A stretch of DNA of 64,000 nt from NCBI RefSeq assembly GCF_018417635.1, contig NZ_CP071007.1:3472501-3536500 (forward strand), given 5' to 3'. The position numbers and the translations under genes are program-made. Below the pieces are notes generated by a model. That model did no database searches. It had not been told where the DNA came from and saw only the letters and a program-made list of their open reading frames with translations. Source of the DNA: Pseudomonas sp. SORT22 (lineage in GTDB: Bacteria; Pseudomonadota; Gammaproteobacteria; Pseudomonadales; Pseudomonadaceae). This document shows, in pieces, positions 35,890 to 46,185 of the stretch (positions are counted from its first letter, which is position 1; every line of letters starts with the position of its first letter).

Positions 35890-36814
35890 GCGCGCACTCG
35901 CGCAACCACTCAATCATCACCCGCAAACGCAGCGGTAACCTCTCCCGCGGCGGATGCACCAGGTAGTAACCCTGCCCCGCCGTCTGGCTGAAGCCCCCCA
36001 GGGGCAGGATCAACGCGCCCTGGTCCAGCAACGGTTGCACCAGGCGCCGGCGACCGATGGCCACGCCGGCATGGTGGCTGGCGGCGGCGCTGCACAGGTC
36101 GGAGCGGTCGAAGGTCAGGTGGCGGGCGGGCAGGTGCTGTTGTACGCCCTGCTCGCCGGCCCAGCGTTGCCACTCGGCGTCGAAGGCGGCATGTTCCCAG
36201 GCCAGGGCATCGTGCAGCAAGGTGCACTGGGCCAGGCGCCCGGGGTGGTCGATCAGGCCGTGGCGCTCGGCATACTGCGGGCTGCACACCGGGGCGACGT
36301 GCTCGTCCATCAACAACTGGCTGGCCAGCCCGGGAAACTCGCCATGGCCATACAACAAGGCCAGGTCCACCGGGCGGGTGCGAAAATCCACCGGCTCGTT
36401 GCCGGTGCGGATGTCCAGGCTGACCTGCGGATAGCGCTGCTGGAAATCCGCCAGGCGCGGCACCAGCCAGTGCTGGGCCAGCGACGGCCGCACATACAGG
36501 CTCAGGGCACCGCTGACTTCTTCAGTCGACGGTTGCAGGGCTTCTTGCAGTTGCGCTTCCAAGCCTTGCAGCACCTGATAGAGGCGCTCGCCTTCAGCGG
36601 TCAGGCGAATGCGCCGGGTCAGGCGTTCGAACAGGCGCAACGCCAGGGCTTGCTCCAGGCGGGCGATGCGATGGCTGACGGCGCTGGCAGTCAGGCACAG
36701 CTCTTGCGCGGCCTGACTGAAGCTCAGGTGCCGGGCAACCGCGACAAAGGTGTGCAGGTTGGCGAACTGGGCACAGCTCTTGCGGCTGCCAAGGCGATCG
36801 GGCAGGTTGAGCAT
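35882..36814 (-). CDS. LysR-family regulator, DsdC-like
   Basis: The protein has 310 residues. The helix-turn-helix (NLHTFVAVARHLSFSQAAQELCLTASAVSHRIARLE) and the effector domain with RPSLAQHWLVPRLADFQQRYP resemble DsdC, the D-serine-responsive activator. It lies 2 bases after dsdA on the same strand, so the two form one operon, unlike the divergent arrangement in E. coli. Its last 8 bases overlap the end of the convergent oxidoreductase gene. Confidence 0.85.
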   Translation of the reverse strand: MLNLPDRLGSRKSCAQFANLHTFVAVARHLSFSQAAQELCLTASAVSHRIARLEQALALRLFERLTRRIRLTAEGERLYQVLQGLEAQLQEALQPSTEEVSGALSLYVRPSLAQHWLVPRLADFQQRYPQVSLDIRTGNEPVDFRTRPVDLALLYGHGEFPGLASQLLMDEHVAPVCSPQYAERHGLIDHPGRLAQCTLLHDALAWEHAAFDAEWQRWAGEQGVQQHLPARHLTFDRSDLCSAAASHHAGVAIGRRRLVQPLLDQGALILPLGGFSQTAGQGYYLVHPPRERLPLRLRVMIEWLRECALN

Positions 36815-36816
36815 GC

Positions 36817-38169
36817 TCAGTTACCGGCCAGTTCTGCGCGGCCCCTGGCCAGGTAGCGGTCCATCTCCTCGCGCGGCACCATGCTGCCGCCGGTGCCCCA
36901 CACCAGGTGGGTGGCGCGGGCCATGCGCGCCTCACTCAAGCCCAGGCGCTGACGGTAGCCCTGCTGCTCCTGCAGCACAGTGCACATGCCCGCGAGCCCG
37001 GCCAGCGCCGACGGCTCGAGTTCGATGCCCTCACACGCCTGCATCTGCGCCAGCTGGCGGTACAGGGTGGCGTCGCTGACGGTGTAGTAGCCATCGACCA
37101 GGCGCTGCAACGAACGGCCGACAAAGCCCGAGGGCCGGCCCACCGCCAGGCCGTCGGCGGCGGTCTGGTTGTCGATGCCGAAGTCGTACACCGACACCGC
37201 GTCGTGCAGGCCGGTGTACACGCCTAGGAACATGCACGGCGAGTGGGTCGGCTCGGCGAACAGGCAATGTACCGCGTCGCCAAAGATCTGCTTGAGGCCA
37301 AAGGCCACGCCGCCAGGCCCCCCGCCGACGCCGCACGGCAGGTAGACGAACAGCGGGTGCTCGGCATCCACCACGATGCCTTGTTCCGCCAACTGGCGCT
37401 GCAGGCGCTCGGCGGCCACGGCGTAACCGAGGAACAGGTTCAGCGAGTTTTCATCATCGACGAAGTGACAGTGCGCATCGCCCTCGGCCTCCTTACGGCC
37501 CTGCTCCACCGCCACGCTGTAATCGGCGCTGTACTCGCGCACCTCGACGCCGCAGGCGCGCAGGCGCTCCTTTTTCCACTGGCGGGCATCGGCAGACATA
37601 TGCACGGTGGCCTTGAAACCCAGGCGCGCGCTGATGATGCCGATCGACAAGCCTAGGTTGCCGGTGGAGCCGACCGCCACGCTGTACTGGCCGAAGAACG
37701 CCCGGGCGGCATCGCTGTCGAGCCTGGCGTAGCTGTCGCCCGGTTGCAGCAGGCCGCCTTTGAGGGCCAGGTCTTCGGCATGCTTGAGCACTTCATAGAT
37801 GCCGCCACGGGCCTTGATCGAACCGGAAATCGGCAGCAGGTTGTCGGCCTTGAGCCACAGCGCGCCGTTCACTGGCAGTTGCTGCTCGGCGCACAGCACC
37901 GCCTGCAACGCGTGCAGCGCCACCAACGGCGATTCAATGATGCCGGCGCTGGCCGAGGTTTCGGGGAATGCCGAGGCGATGAACGGGGCAAAGCGTTCGA
38001 GCCGCGCGCTGGCCTCACGGATATCCGCGGCGGTCAGCGCCACGTCAGCGAGGGCTTCGGCGCTCGGCGCCAGGGCCGGGTTGAACCAGCAGGTCGGGCG
38101 CAGCGCCACAAGACCTGCGATCAACGGATGACTTTGGCACCAGGCAGTAACGGATTTTTCCAGCGGCAT
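36817..38169 (-). CDS. dsdA: D-serine ammonia-lyase DsdA
   Basis: The protein has 450 residues, slightly longer than E. coli DsdA. Fold type II PLP enzyme: the Schiff-base Lys lies in GSIKARGG, the phosphate-binding loop in GSTGNLG and a Gly-rich loop in [10 protein letters not shown]. It converts D-serine to pyruvate and ammonia, removing a toxic cell-wall-interfering amino acid or using it as nutrient. It is the first gene of a two-gene unit with the LysR gene. Confidence 0.95.
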   Translation of the reverse strand: MPLEKSVTAWCQSHPLIAGLVALRPTCWFNPALAPSAEALADVALTAADIREASARLERFAPFIASAFPETSASAGIIESPLVALHALQAVLCAEQQLPVNGALWLKADNLLPISGSIKARGGIYEVLKHAEDLALKGGLLQPGDSYARLDSDAARAFFGQYSVAVGSTGNLGLSIGIISARLGFKATVHMSADARQWKKERLRACGVEVREYSADYSVAVEQGRKEAEGDAHCHFVDDENSLNLFLGYAVAAERLQRQLAEQGIVVDAEHPLFVYLPCGVGGGPGGVAFGLKQIFGDAVHCLFAEPTHSPCMFLGVYTGLHDAVSVYDFGIDNQTAADGLAVGRPSGFVGRSLQRLVDGYYTVSDATLYRQLAQMQACEGIELEPSALAGLAGMCTVLQEQQGYRQRLGLSEARMARATHLVWGTGGSMVPREEMDRYLARGRAELAGN

Positions 38170-38345
38170 CGGGCAGCTCCATGAGGCGAATGCAACGATT
38201 AAGCGACAGCCCCGGTCGCTTTACAACCGATGCCTGTTCAGCCCATGGATGAACCTGCTTCAGCCATGGGCTGCCGTGCAAGGCGCTGCACTTCTGCTAC
38301 CTTGGGAATACCCTCTTCTTGTGCATCACACACAGGTGACCCCTC

Positions 38346-40451
38346 ATGGCGCGCACCACCCCTATCGAGCTGTACCGCAACATCGGCATCGTCGCCCATG
38401 TTGACGCCGGCAAGACCACCACCACCGAACGCATCCTGTTCTACACCGGGGTCAACCACAAGATGGGCGAGGTGCACGACGGCGCCGCAACCATGGACTG
38501 GATGGCCCAGGAGCAAGAGCGCGGCATCACCATCACTTCGGCGGCGACCACGGCGTTCTGGCAGGGCTCGACCAAGCAGTTCCCCGACAAGTACCGCTTC
38601 AACATCATCGACACCCCCGGCCACGTCGATTTCACCATCGAGGTCGAGCGCTCGCTGCGCGTGCTCGACGGCGCGGTGGTGGTGTTCAGCGGCGCCGATG
38701 GCGTCGAGCCGCAATCGGAAACAGTCTGGCGCCAGGCCAACAAGTACCATGTGCCGCGCCTGGCCTACGTCAACAAAATGGACCGCCAGGGCGCGGACTT
38801 TCTGCGCGTGGTCAAGCAGATCGACCAGCGCCTGGGCCACCACCCGGTGCCGATCCAGCTGTCGATCGGCGCCGAGGAACATTTCGCCGGGCAGATTGAC
38901 CTGGTGAAGATGAAGGCCATCTACTGGAACGACGACGACCAGGGCACCAGCTACCGCGAAGAAGAGATTCCCGCCGACATGCTCGCGCTTGCCAACGAAT
39001 GGCGCGCGCACATGGTCGAGGCCGCCGCCGAGGCCAACGACGAGTTCATGGAGCTGTACCTCAACGGCCAGGAGCTGAGCAACGAGCAGATCAAGGCCGG
39101 CCTGCGCCAGCGCACCCTGGCCAACCAGATCGTCCCGGCGATCTGCGGCTCGTCGTTCAAGAACAAGGGCGTGCCGCTGATGCTCGACGCGGTCATCGAC
39201 TACCTGCCGGCGCCCTCGGAAATCCCGGCGATCAACGGCACCGACCCGGACCACGAAGACAAGCACCTGGAACGCCATGCCGACGACAACGAACCGTTCT
39301 CGGCGCTGGCGTTCAAGATCGCCACCGACCCCTTCGTCGGCACCCTGACCTTCGCCCGGGTCTACTCCGGCGTGCTCAGCTCCGGCAATGCCGTGCTCAA
39401 TTCGGTCAAGGGCAAGAAGGAGCGGATCGGGCGCATGGTGCAGATGCACGCCAACCAGCGCGCCGAGATCAAGGACGTGTGCGCCGGCGACATCGCCGCG
39501 CTGATCGGCATGAAGGACGTCACCACCGGCGACACCCTCTGTGACATCAACCAGCCGATCATCCTCGAGCGCATGGACTTCCCCGACCCGGTGATCTCGG
39601 TGGCGGTCGAGCCGAAAACCAAGGCCGACCAGGAGAAAATGGGCATCGCCCTGAGCAAGCTGGCCCAGGAAGACCCGTCGTTTCGCGTGCGTACCGACGA
39701 AGAGACGGCGCAGACGATCATCTCCGGCATGGGCGAGTTGCACCTGGACATCATCGTCGACCGCATGCGCCGCGAGTTCGGCGTCGAGGCCAATATCGGC
39801 AAGCCGCAGGTGGCCTACCGCGAGAAGATCCGCAACACCTGCGAGATCGAAGGCAAGTTCGTTCGCCAGTCCGGCGGTCGCGGCCAGTACGGCCACTGCT
39901 GGATCCGCTTCGCCCCGGGCGATGAAGGCAAAGAGGGCCTGGAGTTCGTCAACGAAGTGGTCGGCGGCGTAGTGCCGCGTGAATACATCCCGGCGATCCA
40001 GAAAGGTATCGAAGAACAAATGCAAAACGGCGTGCTCGCCGGTTATCCGCTGATCGGCCTCAAGGCTACGGTGTTCGACGGCTCGTACCACGACGTCGAC
40101 TCCAACGAGATGGCCTTCAAGGTCGCCGCCTCCATGGCCACCAAACAGCTGAAAGATAAAGGCGGTGCAGTACTGCTGGAGCCGGTGATGAAGGTCGAAG
40201 TGGTGACCCCCGAAGAATACCAGGGCGACATCATGGGCGACCTCAGCCGGCGCCGCGGGATGATCCAGGAAGGCGGCGAAACCCCGGCGGGCAAGGTAGT
40301 GCGCGCGGAAGTGCCGCTGGGCGAGATGTTCGGCTACTCCACGCAGATGCGCTCGATGACCCAGGGCCGCGCCAGCTACACCATGGAGTTCACCAAGTAC
40401 GCCGAGGCGCCGGCGAGCATCAGTGAGGCGATCATCAAGAAACAAGGCTGA
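38346..40451 (+). CDS. fusB: Elongation factor G, second (FusB/FusA2) type
   Basis: The protein has 701 residues. GTPase motifs: G1 [10 protein letters not shown]2 [10 protein letters not shown]3 DTPGH and G4 NKMD, followed by EF-G domains II-V with [10 protein letters not shown] and the C-terminal GQxxY-like [12 protein letters not shown]. It is not in the str operon (no rpsL, rpsG or tuf here) and is flanked by unrelated genes, so it is the extra EF-G copy found in pseudomonads, perhaps used for ribosome recycling or stress. AGGTGA precedes the ATG. Confidence 0.92.
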   Translation: MARTTPIELYRNIGIVAHVDAGKTTTTERILFYTGVNHKMGEVHDGAATMDWMAQEQERGITITSAATTAFWQGSTKQFPDKYRFNIIDTPGHVDFTIEVERSLRVLDGAVVVFSGADGVEPQSETVWRQANKYHVPRLAYVNKMDRQGADFLRVVKQIDQRLGHHPVPIQLSIGAEEHFAGQIDLVKMKAIYWNDDDQGTSYREEEIPADMLALANEWRAHMVEAAAEANDEFMELYLNGQELSNEQIKAGLRQRTLANQIVPAICGSSFKNKGVPLMLDAVIDYLPAPSEIPAINGTDPDHEDKHLERHADDNEPFSALAFKIATDPFVGTLTFARVYSGVLSSGNAVLNSVKGKKERIGRMVQMHANQRAEIKDVCAGDIAALIGMKDVTTGDTLCDINQPIILERMDFPDPVISVAVEPKTKADQEKMGIALSKLAQEDPSFRVRTDEETAQTIISGMGELHLDIIVDRMRREFGVEANIGKPQVAYREKIRNTCEIEGKFVRQSGGRGQYGHCWIRFAPGDEGKEGLEFVNEVVGGVVPREYIPAIQKGIEEQMQNGVLAGYPLIGLKATVFDGSYHDVDSNEMAFKVAASMATKQLKDKGGAVLLEPVMKVEVVTPEEYQGDIMGDLSRRRGMIQEGGETPAGKVVRAEVPLGEMFGYSTQMRSMTQGRASYTMEFTKYAEAPASISEAIIKKQG

Positions 40452-40470
40452 TACACCGACCGCTCGCCCC

Positions 40471-40516
40471 CTGTGGCAGCCGGCCTTGCCGGCGATGGGG
40501 TGCGCAGCGGCCCCAC
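40471..40516. repeat. REP-like element between fusB and ligD
   Basis: CTGTGGCAGCCGGCCTTGCC and the following GGCGATGGGGTGCG contain the palindrome GCCGGCCTTGCCGGC (40479-40493), a short REP-type hairpin between two plus-strand genes. Confidence 0.5.
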
Positions 40517-40599
40517 CTCGAACAAAAGCCGATTGAACTCCCACCCCTGCCGCCCTATCCCAATGCTTAGGACCCGCCCAAAAGCCGCAGGACACCGCC

Positions 40600-43050
40600 A
40601 TGGCCAAGCCGTTGCAGGAGTACGCGCGCAAGCGCAATTTCGACGCTACCCCGGAGCCCGCAGGCCATCAGCGCAGCGGCAAAAAAACCGCCCACGCCCT
40701 GCAGTACTGCATCCAGAAACACGACGCCAGCCACCTGCACTATGACTTTCGCCTGGAGCTGGACGGCACCCTGAAAAGCTGGGCCATCCCCAAGGGCCCG
40801 TCGCTGGACCCCAAGGTCCGGCGCCTGGCCGTGCACGTCGAAGACCACCCGCTGGACTACGCCAGTTTCGAAGGCACCATCCCCGAAGGTCATTACGGTG
40901 CCGGTGATGTGATCGTCTGGGACCGTGGGGTATGGATTCCCGAAGAAGATCCACACAAGGCCTATGCCAAGGGCAAGCTGCGCTTTCGCCTGCAGGGCGA
41001 GAAACTCTCGGGCATCTGGAACCTGTTTCGCACTCACCTGGCCGGCAAGAAGGAGCAGTGGCTGCTGATCAAGTCCGACGATGCCCAGGCGCGCCCGCAG
41101 GCCGACTACGACATTCTCGAAGCCGAGCCGGACAGCGTGGTCAGCGAACGCACGCTGCCCACGCGCACACCCAAGGCAGACGGCAACAGCGAACTCGGCG
41201 GCGCGAAAAAAGCTGCCCTGCCCGCCTCGCTCAAGCCGCAACTGGCCACCCTGGTAGAGACGCCGCCCGAGGGCGACTGGCGCTACGAAGTCAAGTTCGA
41301 CGGCTACCGCATCCTCGCCCGCATCGAAGGTGACGAGGTGCGCCTGTTCACCCGCAACGGCCATGACTGGACCGCCAGGCTGCCCCGGCAAGCCAAGGCC
41401 CTGGCCAGGCTCGGCCTGCACTCGGCCTGGCTCGATGGCGAGATGGTGGTGGCCAACGAGCACGGCGTCGCGGATTTCCAGGCCCTGCAGAATGCCTTCG
41501 ACCAGCAACGCGACGAGCAGATCCTCTATTACCTGTTCGATGTGCCCTACCTCAACGGCATGGACCTGCGCCAGTGCCCGCTGGAGCAACGGCGTGCGGC
41601 GTTGGCAAAGGTGCTGGAAAAGGCCGATGAAAAGCGCCTGCGCTTTTCCGCCGACTTTGACCAGAGCGTCGAATCGCTGCTCGACAGCGCCTGCAAAATG
41701 CAGATGGAAGGCCTGATCGGCAAGCGCCTGGGCAGCAGCTACCTGAACCGGCGCAGCAGCGACTGGATCAAGCTCAAGTGCAAGCAGCGCCAGGAGTTCG
41801 TCATCGTCGGCTTTACCGAGCCCAAGGGCTCGCGCGAGGCCTTCGGCGCGCTGCTGCTGGCCCTGCATGATGACCGCGGCGAGCTGCGCTATGCCGGCAA
41901 GGTCGGCAGCGGGTTCAACAGCGCGACCCTGGCCCATATTCACCAGCGCCTCAAACCCCTCGAAGTGGCCAGGCCGCAGTTTGCCAAGCCGCCCAGCGGC
42001 GCCGAGGCCAAAGGTGTGCACTGGCTCAAGCCAAGGCTGCTGGCCGAGGTCGCCTATGCGCAGATGACCCGCGACGGCGTGGTCCGCCATTCGGTGTTCC
42101 ATGGCCTGCGCGACGACAAACCGGCCAAGGCCATTGGCCTGGAGCAACCCGTGAAAACCCCGGCAAGCAAAACGTCCAACCTGCACCTGACCCACCCCGA
42201 CCGCGTCATCGACGCCAGCACCGGCATCAGCAAGCGCCAGGTCGCCGAGTACTACGCCCAGGTCGCCGAGTGGATCCTGCCGCACCTCAAGCGCCGCCCG
42301 GTGGCGCTGGTGCGCGCACCCGATGGCCTGGCCGGCGAGCTGTTCTTCCAGAAGAACGCCGCGCAATTGAACATCCCGGGCCTTGAAAGCCACGCCAAGG
42401 CCGAAGCCGGCCAGGCGCTGATGATCATCGACCAGGCCCGGACCCTGCTCGGCGCGGTGCAGATGAACACCCTCGAGCTGCACACCTGGAACGCCACCGC
42501 CAAGGATTTCGACAGGCCCGACCGCCTGATCCTCGACCTCGACCCCGACCCGGCGCTGCCGTGGAAGGCCATGCTCGAAGCCACCCAGCTGACCCTTGCA
42601 TTGCTCGACGAACTGGGCTTGCAAGCGTTCCTCAAGACCAGCGGCGGCAAGGGCATGCACATTGTCGTGCCGCTGACCCGGCGCGCCGGCTGGGACGAGG
42701 TCAAAGGCTTCAGCCAGGCCATGGTCCAGCACCTGGCCGGGCTGTTCCCCGAGCGCCTGTCGGCGGTGTCCGGACCGAAGAACCGGGTCGGGCGGATCTT
42801 CATCGACTACCTGCGCAACGGTAAAGGCGCGACCACGGTTTGCGCCTATTCGATCCGCGCCCGCGAAGGGCTGCCGGTGTCGGTGCCGATTCGCCGTGAA
42901 GAGCTGACCGAGCTTAAAGGCGCGAACCAGTGGAACCTGCTCAACCTCGGCGAACGCCTGGCCGCTGGCGATGACCCTTGGGCCGGGTATGGCCAGGTAC
43001 GCCAGTCGATCAGCAAGGAACTGCGCCGGCGCATGGGGGTTGAGTCATGA
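40600..43050 (+). CDS. ligD: Multifunctional DNA ligase D (NHEJ)
   Basis: The protein has 816 residues with three domains. The 3'-phosphoesterase (1-165) keeps His41, His47, Asp49, Arg51 and His83, as in the P. aeruginosa enzyme shifted by one. The ATP-dependent ligase (215-520) has adenylated Lys232 in KFDGYR. The polymerase/primase (545-816) has Asp646 and Asp648 in LDLDPD. LigD seals Ku-bound DNA ends in non-homologous end joining. It overlaps the next gene by 4 bases, joining repair to a biosynthetic-looking cassette; ku lies about 7 kb downstream on the other strand. Confidence 0.96.
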   Translation: MAKPLQEYARKRNFDATPEPAGHQRSGKKTAHALQYCIQKHDASHLHYDFRLELDGTLKSWAIPKGPSLDPKVRRLAVHVEDHPLDYASFEGTIPEGHYGAGDVIVWDRGVWIPEEDPHKAYAKGKLRFRLQGEKLSGIWNLFRTHLAGKKEQWLLIKSDDAQARPQADYDILEAEPDSVVSERTLPTRTPKADGNSELGGAKKAALPASLKPQLATLVETPPEGDWRYEVKFDGYRILARIEGDEVRLFTRNGHDWTARLPRQAKALARLGLHSAWLDGEMVVANEHGVADFQALQNAFDQQRDEQILYYLFDVPYLNGMDLRQCPLEQRRAALAKVLEKADEKRLRFSADFDQSVESLLDSACKMQMEGLIGKRLGSSYLNRRSSDWIKLKCKQRQEFVIVGFTEPKGSREAFGALLLALHDDRGELRYAGKVGSGFNSATLAHIHQRLKPLEVARPQFAKPPSGAEAKGVHWLKPRLLAEVAYAQMTRDGVVRHSVFHGLRDDKPAKAIGLEQPVKTPASKTSNLHLTHPDRVIDASTGISKRQVAEYYAQVAEWILPHLKRRPVALVRAPDGLAGELFFQKNAAQLNIPGLESHAKAEAGQALMIIDQARTLLGAVQMNTLELHTWNATAKDFDRPDRLILDLDPDPALPWKAMLEATQLTLALLDELGLQAFLKTSGGKGMHIVVPLTRRAGWDEVKGFSQAMVQHLAGLFPERLSAVSGPKNRVGRIFIDYLRNGKGATTVCAYSIRAREGLPVSVPIRREELTELKGANQWNLLNLGERLAAGDDPWAGYGQVRQSISKELRRRMGVES

Positions 43051-44060
43051 ACCACCTGGAGCTGTTACAGACCTTCGCCCGTCGCCCGCAGGCGCTGACC
43101 CTCGACCGCCAGTTGCAACGCTGCCTGGAACAATGCCGGGAGACCGGTCTCGACCAACTGCCGCTGCCCGGCCATGGCCGCACCCTGCAGCGTTGGCAGG
43201 TACTGGCCGAGGTCGCCGGGGCTGATCTGGCCCTGGCCAAGCTGTTCGAGGGCCACACCGACGCCCTGGCGATCATCCATGAGTGCGCCGCCAGCCATCT
43301 GGACCCGGCGGGCAGTTGGGGGGTATGGGCAGCCGAGCCGCCGAATGCGCGGGTGCGTATCGTCCGTCGCACCGGCAACGACGTGCACCTGCAAGGCCGC
43401 AAGGCCTGGTGCTCCGGCGCCCTGCAGATCGACCGGGCGCTGCTCACCGCCTGGGACGAACAAGACCGTCCGCAACTGGTGGCGGTGGCCTTGAACCAAC
43501 CGGCGCTGCGCATCTTCAATGACGGCTGGCAGGCGGTCGGCATGGCCATTACCGCCAGCGTCGATGTCGAGTTCAACGACTGCCCGGCGCACCTGGTCGG
43601 CAGCAGCGGCCAGTACCTGTCGCGACCGGGCTTCTGGCACGGTGGCGCTGGCATCGCTGCCTGCTGGTACGGCGCGGCGCAAACCCTGGGCGAGTTTTTG
43701 CTCGAACACTGCCGCAGCCATGAAGACGCCCACGCCCAGGCGCATCTGGGTGCAGTCGACGCTGCGCTTGCCGGTGCCCGGGCGGCCTTGCACGAAGCCG
43801 CGGCGTGGATCGACGGCCATCCCGGCAGCGATGCCGAGCTGAGCGTCCGGCGCCTGCGCGCGCAGGTCGAAAACGCCGCGCTGTGTGTGCTCGATCACGT
43901 CGGCCGGGCCCTGGGCGCGACGCCGTTCTGTCGCGACAGCCAGTTTGCCCGGCTCAGCGCCGACCTGCCGGTGTTCCTGCGCCAGAGCCATGCCGAGCGC
44001 GACCTGGCCGAGCTGGGCCGGCAAGTGCGTGCAACCCCCGAGGGAGGCTGGCGGCTATGA
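43047..44060 (+). CDS. Acyl-CoA-dehydrogenase-like flavoprotein of the ligD-linked cassette
   Basis: The protein has 337 residues, about 40 fewer than ordinary acyl-CoA dehydrogenases. The N-terminal helical part, the central beta domain with SWGVWAAEPPNARVRIVRR and LQGRKAWCSGAL, and the C-terminal helical part are recognisable. The usual GGxGY segment and catalytic Glu context are not seen, so activity on acyl-CoA is uncertain. It starts inside the ligD stop (ATGA) and overlaps the next gene the same way, so it is translated with them. Confidence 0.75.
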   Translation: MNHLELLQTFARRPQALTLDRQLQRCLEQCRETGLDQLPLPGHGRTLQRWQVLAEVAGADLALAKLFEGHTDALAIIHECAASHLDPAGSWGVWAAEPPNARVRIVRRTGNDVHLQGRKAWCSGALQIDRALLTAWDEQDRPQLVAVALNQPALRIFNDGWQAVGMAITASVDVEFNDCPAHLVGSSGQYLSRPGFWHGGAGIAACWYGAAQTLGEFLLEHCRSHEDAHAQAHLGAVDAALAGARAALHEAAAWIDGHPGSDAELSVRRLRAQVENAALCVLDHVGRALGATPFCRDSQFARLSADLPVFLRQSHAERDLAELGRQVRATPEGGWRL

Positions 44061-44821
44061 CCCTGCAACCACCGCAAAACCCGATCCAGGCGCCGGGCAC
44101 ACCGCTGGCGCACTGGCAAGCGTCGGCGATCCTGCAGTCGGTGCCGGCAATTACCCATGACCAGTTGGTACCCGTTGGCAGGCGCCTGGTGGTGGTCGCC
44201 CCGCACCCGGACGACGAAGTGCTCGGCTGCGGCGGCGTGCTGGCTGGCATGCGTGGCCGTGAACACGAGTTGCTGCTGGTCTCGGTCAGCGACGGTGAGG
44301 CCAGCCACCCCGATTCGCGCCACTGGACCAGCGAACGCCTGCGCCAGCAACGCCCACGAGAAAGCGCCGATGCCCTGCGCCGCCTCGGGCTGGACCTGAG
44401 CCGCCTGAGCTGGCTGCGCCTGGGCCTGGCCGACAGCGCCGTGGCCAACCATGAACGCTGGCTGGCCGAACGCCTGGTGCAGCTACTGCGCGCCAGCGAC
44501 CGGGTGCTGACCACCTGGCGCCTGGACGGCCACTGCGACCATGAAGCAGTAGGCCGCGCTTGCGCCCGCGCCTGCGACACGGTCGGTGCGCGCTTGATCG
44601 AAGTGCCGATCTGGGCCTGGCACTGGGCCCGCCCCAGCGACCCGCGGCTGCCCTGGCAGCGCGCCCACAAGCTGTTTCTCGACCGCGCGGTGCTGGCCCT
44701 CAAGCAACAGGCCATCGCCGCCCATACCAGCCAGTTGCAGGCCGACGAGCAGACCCCGCCGGTGCTTGACCGCGAGGCCCTGGCCCGCCTGCAGCAACCC
44801 TTCGAACTGGTGTTCACATGA
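44057..44821 (+). CDS. PIG-L (LmbE-type) deacetylase
   Basis: The protein has 254 residues. APHPDDEVLGCGG is the zinc-binding His/Asp-Asp signature and DGHCDHEAVG carries the second His ligand. PIG-L enzymes remove N-acetyl groups from GlcNAc-type sugars, as in mycothiol, bacillithiol, GPI anchors and antibiotics. No signal peptide. Between a flavoprotein and a methyltransferase, with a GT2 gene behind, it suggests modification of an amino-sugar conjugate. Confidence 0.9.
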   Translation: MTLQPPQNPIQAPGTPLAHWQASAILQSVPAITHDQLVPVGRRLVVVAPHPDDEVLGCGGVLAGMRGREHELLLVSVSDGEASHPDSRHWTSERLRQQRPRESADALRRLGLDLSRLSWLRLGLADSAVANHERWLAERLVQLLRASDRVLTTWRLDGHCDHEAVGRACARACDTVGARLIEVPIWAWHWARPSDPRLPWQRAHKLFLDRAVLALKQQAIAAHTSQLQADEQTPPVLDREALARLQQPFELVFT

Positions 44822-45417
44822 GCGTCTCGGCCAGCTACTTCGAGCACCTGTTCGCGCACAGCGACGACCCCTGGGCGTTTCGCACCCGCTGGTACGAAAA
44901 ACGCAAGCGCGAGCTGCTGCTGGCCAGCCTGCCGCGCCAGTACTACGGCCGCGTATTCGAGCCGGCCTGCGCCAATGGCGAACTCAGCGCCGCCCTCGCC
45001 GAGCGCTGCGAAAGCCTTTTGTGCCAGGACCTCAACGCCACCGCCGTGCAACTGGCCGCTGAACGCCTGCGGCCATGGCCCAACGCCGAGGTCATGCAAG
45101 GCTGCCTGCCTGGCGACTGGCCGGCCGGCGAGTTCGAGCTGATCGTGCTCAGCGAGATCGGCTACTACCTGGACCCCGGCCAGTGGCTGGAAGTACTGGA
45201 GCGCGCCACGGCCAGCCTGACCTCTGACGGCGCCCTGCTGCTGTGCCACTGGTTGCACCCGATCGACGGCTGCCCGCAAACCGGCCACCAGGTCCATGAA
45301 CTGCTGGCGGAGCGCTTGCCGTTGTACCGCAGCCTGCAGCACGAAGAGGCCGACTTTGTTCTTGAATACTGGTGCCTCCAGCCTTATGCCATCGACCTTG
45401 ACGAGCCCTGCCTATGA
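44818..45417 (+). CDS. SAM-dependent methyltransferase (NodS-like)
   Basis: The protein has 199 residues. Class I fold: motif I VFEPACANGELSAAL, an acidic loop end (LCQDLN) and IVLSEIGYYL after beta-4. The start DPWAFRTRWYEKRKR and overall pattern resemble NodS, which methylates the free amine of a deacetylated chitooligosaccharide. In this cassette it may act on the amine uncovered by the PIG-L deacetylase. It overlaps both neighbours by 4 bases. Confidence 0.85.
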   Translation: MSVSASYFEHLFAHSDDPWAFRTRWYEKRKRELLLASLPRQYYGRVFEPACANGELSAALAERCESLLCQDLNATAVQLAAERLRPWPNAEVMQGCLPGDWPAGEFELIVLSEIGYYLDPGQWLEVLERATASLTSDGALLLCHWLHPIDGCPQTGHQVHELLAERLPLYRSLQHEEADFVLEYWCLQPYAIDLDEPCL

Positions 45418-46073
45418 TTGCCGTGATTGTCCCCGCGCATAACGAAGAACTACTGCTCGGCCGCTGCCTGCGCGCCCTTGGCCGTGCCGCGCGTACGGTG
45501 TCGGCGCTGGGTGAAGAGGTGCAGATTGTGGTGGTTTTGGACAGCTGCTGCGATGCCAGCGAGGCCGTCGCCCGCGCCCATGGCGTGGAGCTGCTCAAGG
45601 TCCAGGCGCGCAATGTCGGCCAGGCGCGCCGCGCCGGTGCGGCGTTGATGCTCGAGCGTGGCGCACGCTGGCTGGCCTTCACCGATGCCGACAGCTGCGT
45701 CCCGGCCGACTGGCTGTTGTGCCAGTTGGCCTTTGCCGCCGATGCGGTGTGCGGCACGGTGCATGTCGAGACCTGGCAAGCCCACCAGGATGCGGCGCTG
45801 CGCGAACGCTACCTGGCCCATTACCAGGCCCGCGAAGGCCACCGGCACATACACGGCGCCAACCTCGGCATCTGCGCCCGCGCCTACGAAAAGGTCGGGG
45901 GGTTCCAGCCATTGCCGCTGCACGAGGATGTGCAACTGGTCAACGACCTGCAGCAAAGCGGCGCACATATCGTCTGGACCGCGCGCAACAGCGTGTCGAC
46001 CAGCAGCCGCAAGGACTGCCGGGTGCGCGGCGGCTTCGGGGATTTTCTCAACAACCTGAACGGCCTGGCCTGA
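45414..46073 (+). CDS. Family 2 glycosyltransferase
   Basis: The protein has 219 residues, a minimal GT-A fold. IAVIVPAHNEELLLGRCL starts the nucleotide-sugar domain, FTDADSC gives the DxD-like metal site, and PLHEDVQLVNDL the later acidic motif. No membrane segments, so it is cytosolic or peripheral. It is the last gene of the ligD-coupled cassette and probably transfers an amino sugar to a lipid or small-molecule acceptor that the deacetylase and methyltransferase then modify. Confidence 0.88.
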   Translation: MIAVIVPAHNEELLLGRCLRALGRAARTVSALGEEVQIVVVLDSCCDASEAVARAHGVELLKVQARNVGQARRAGAALMLERGARWLAFTDADSCVPADWLLCQLAFAADAVCGTVHVETWQAHQDAALRERYLAHYQAREGHRHIHGANLGICARAYEKVGGFQPLPLHEDVQLVNDLQQSGAHIVWTARNSVSTSSRKDCRVRGGFGDFLNNLNGLA

Positions 46074-46185
46074 ACAGAGAAACCTGTTAACCGTCCGCCG
46101 CACTTTTTCACAAATGCCCTCAAGTTAATCATCAGCGCGGTTCTTATGATCAGGCCTGCTTGATCAACCACGAGGGAGAAACACC

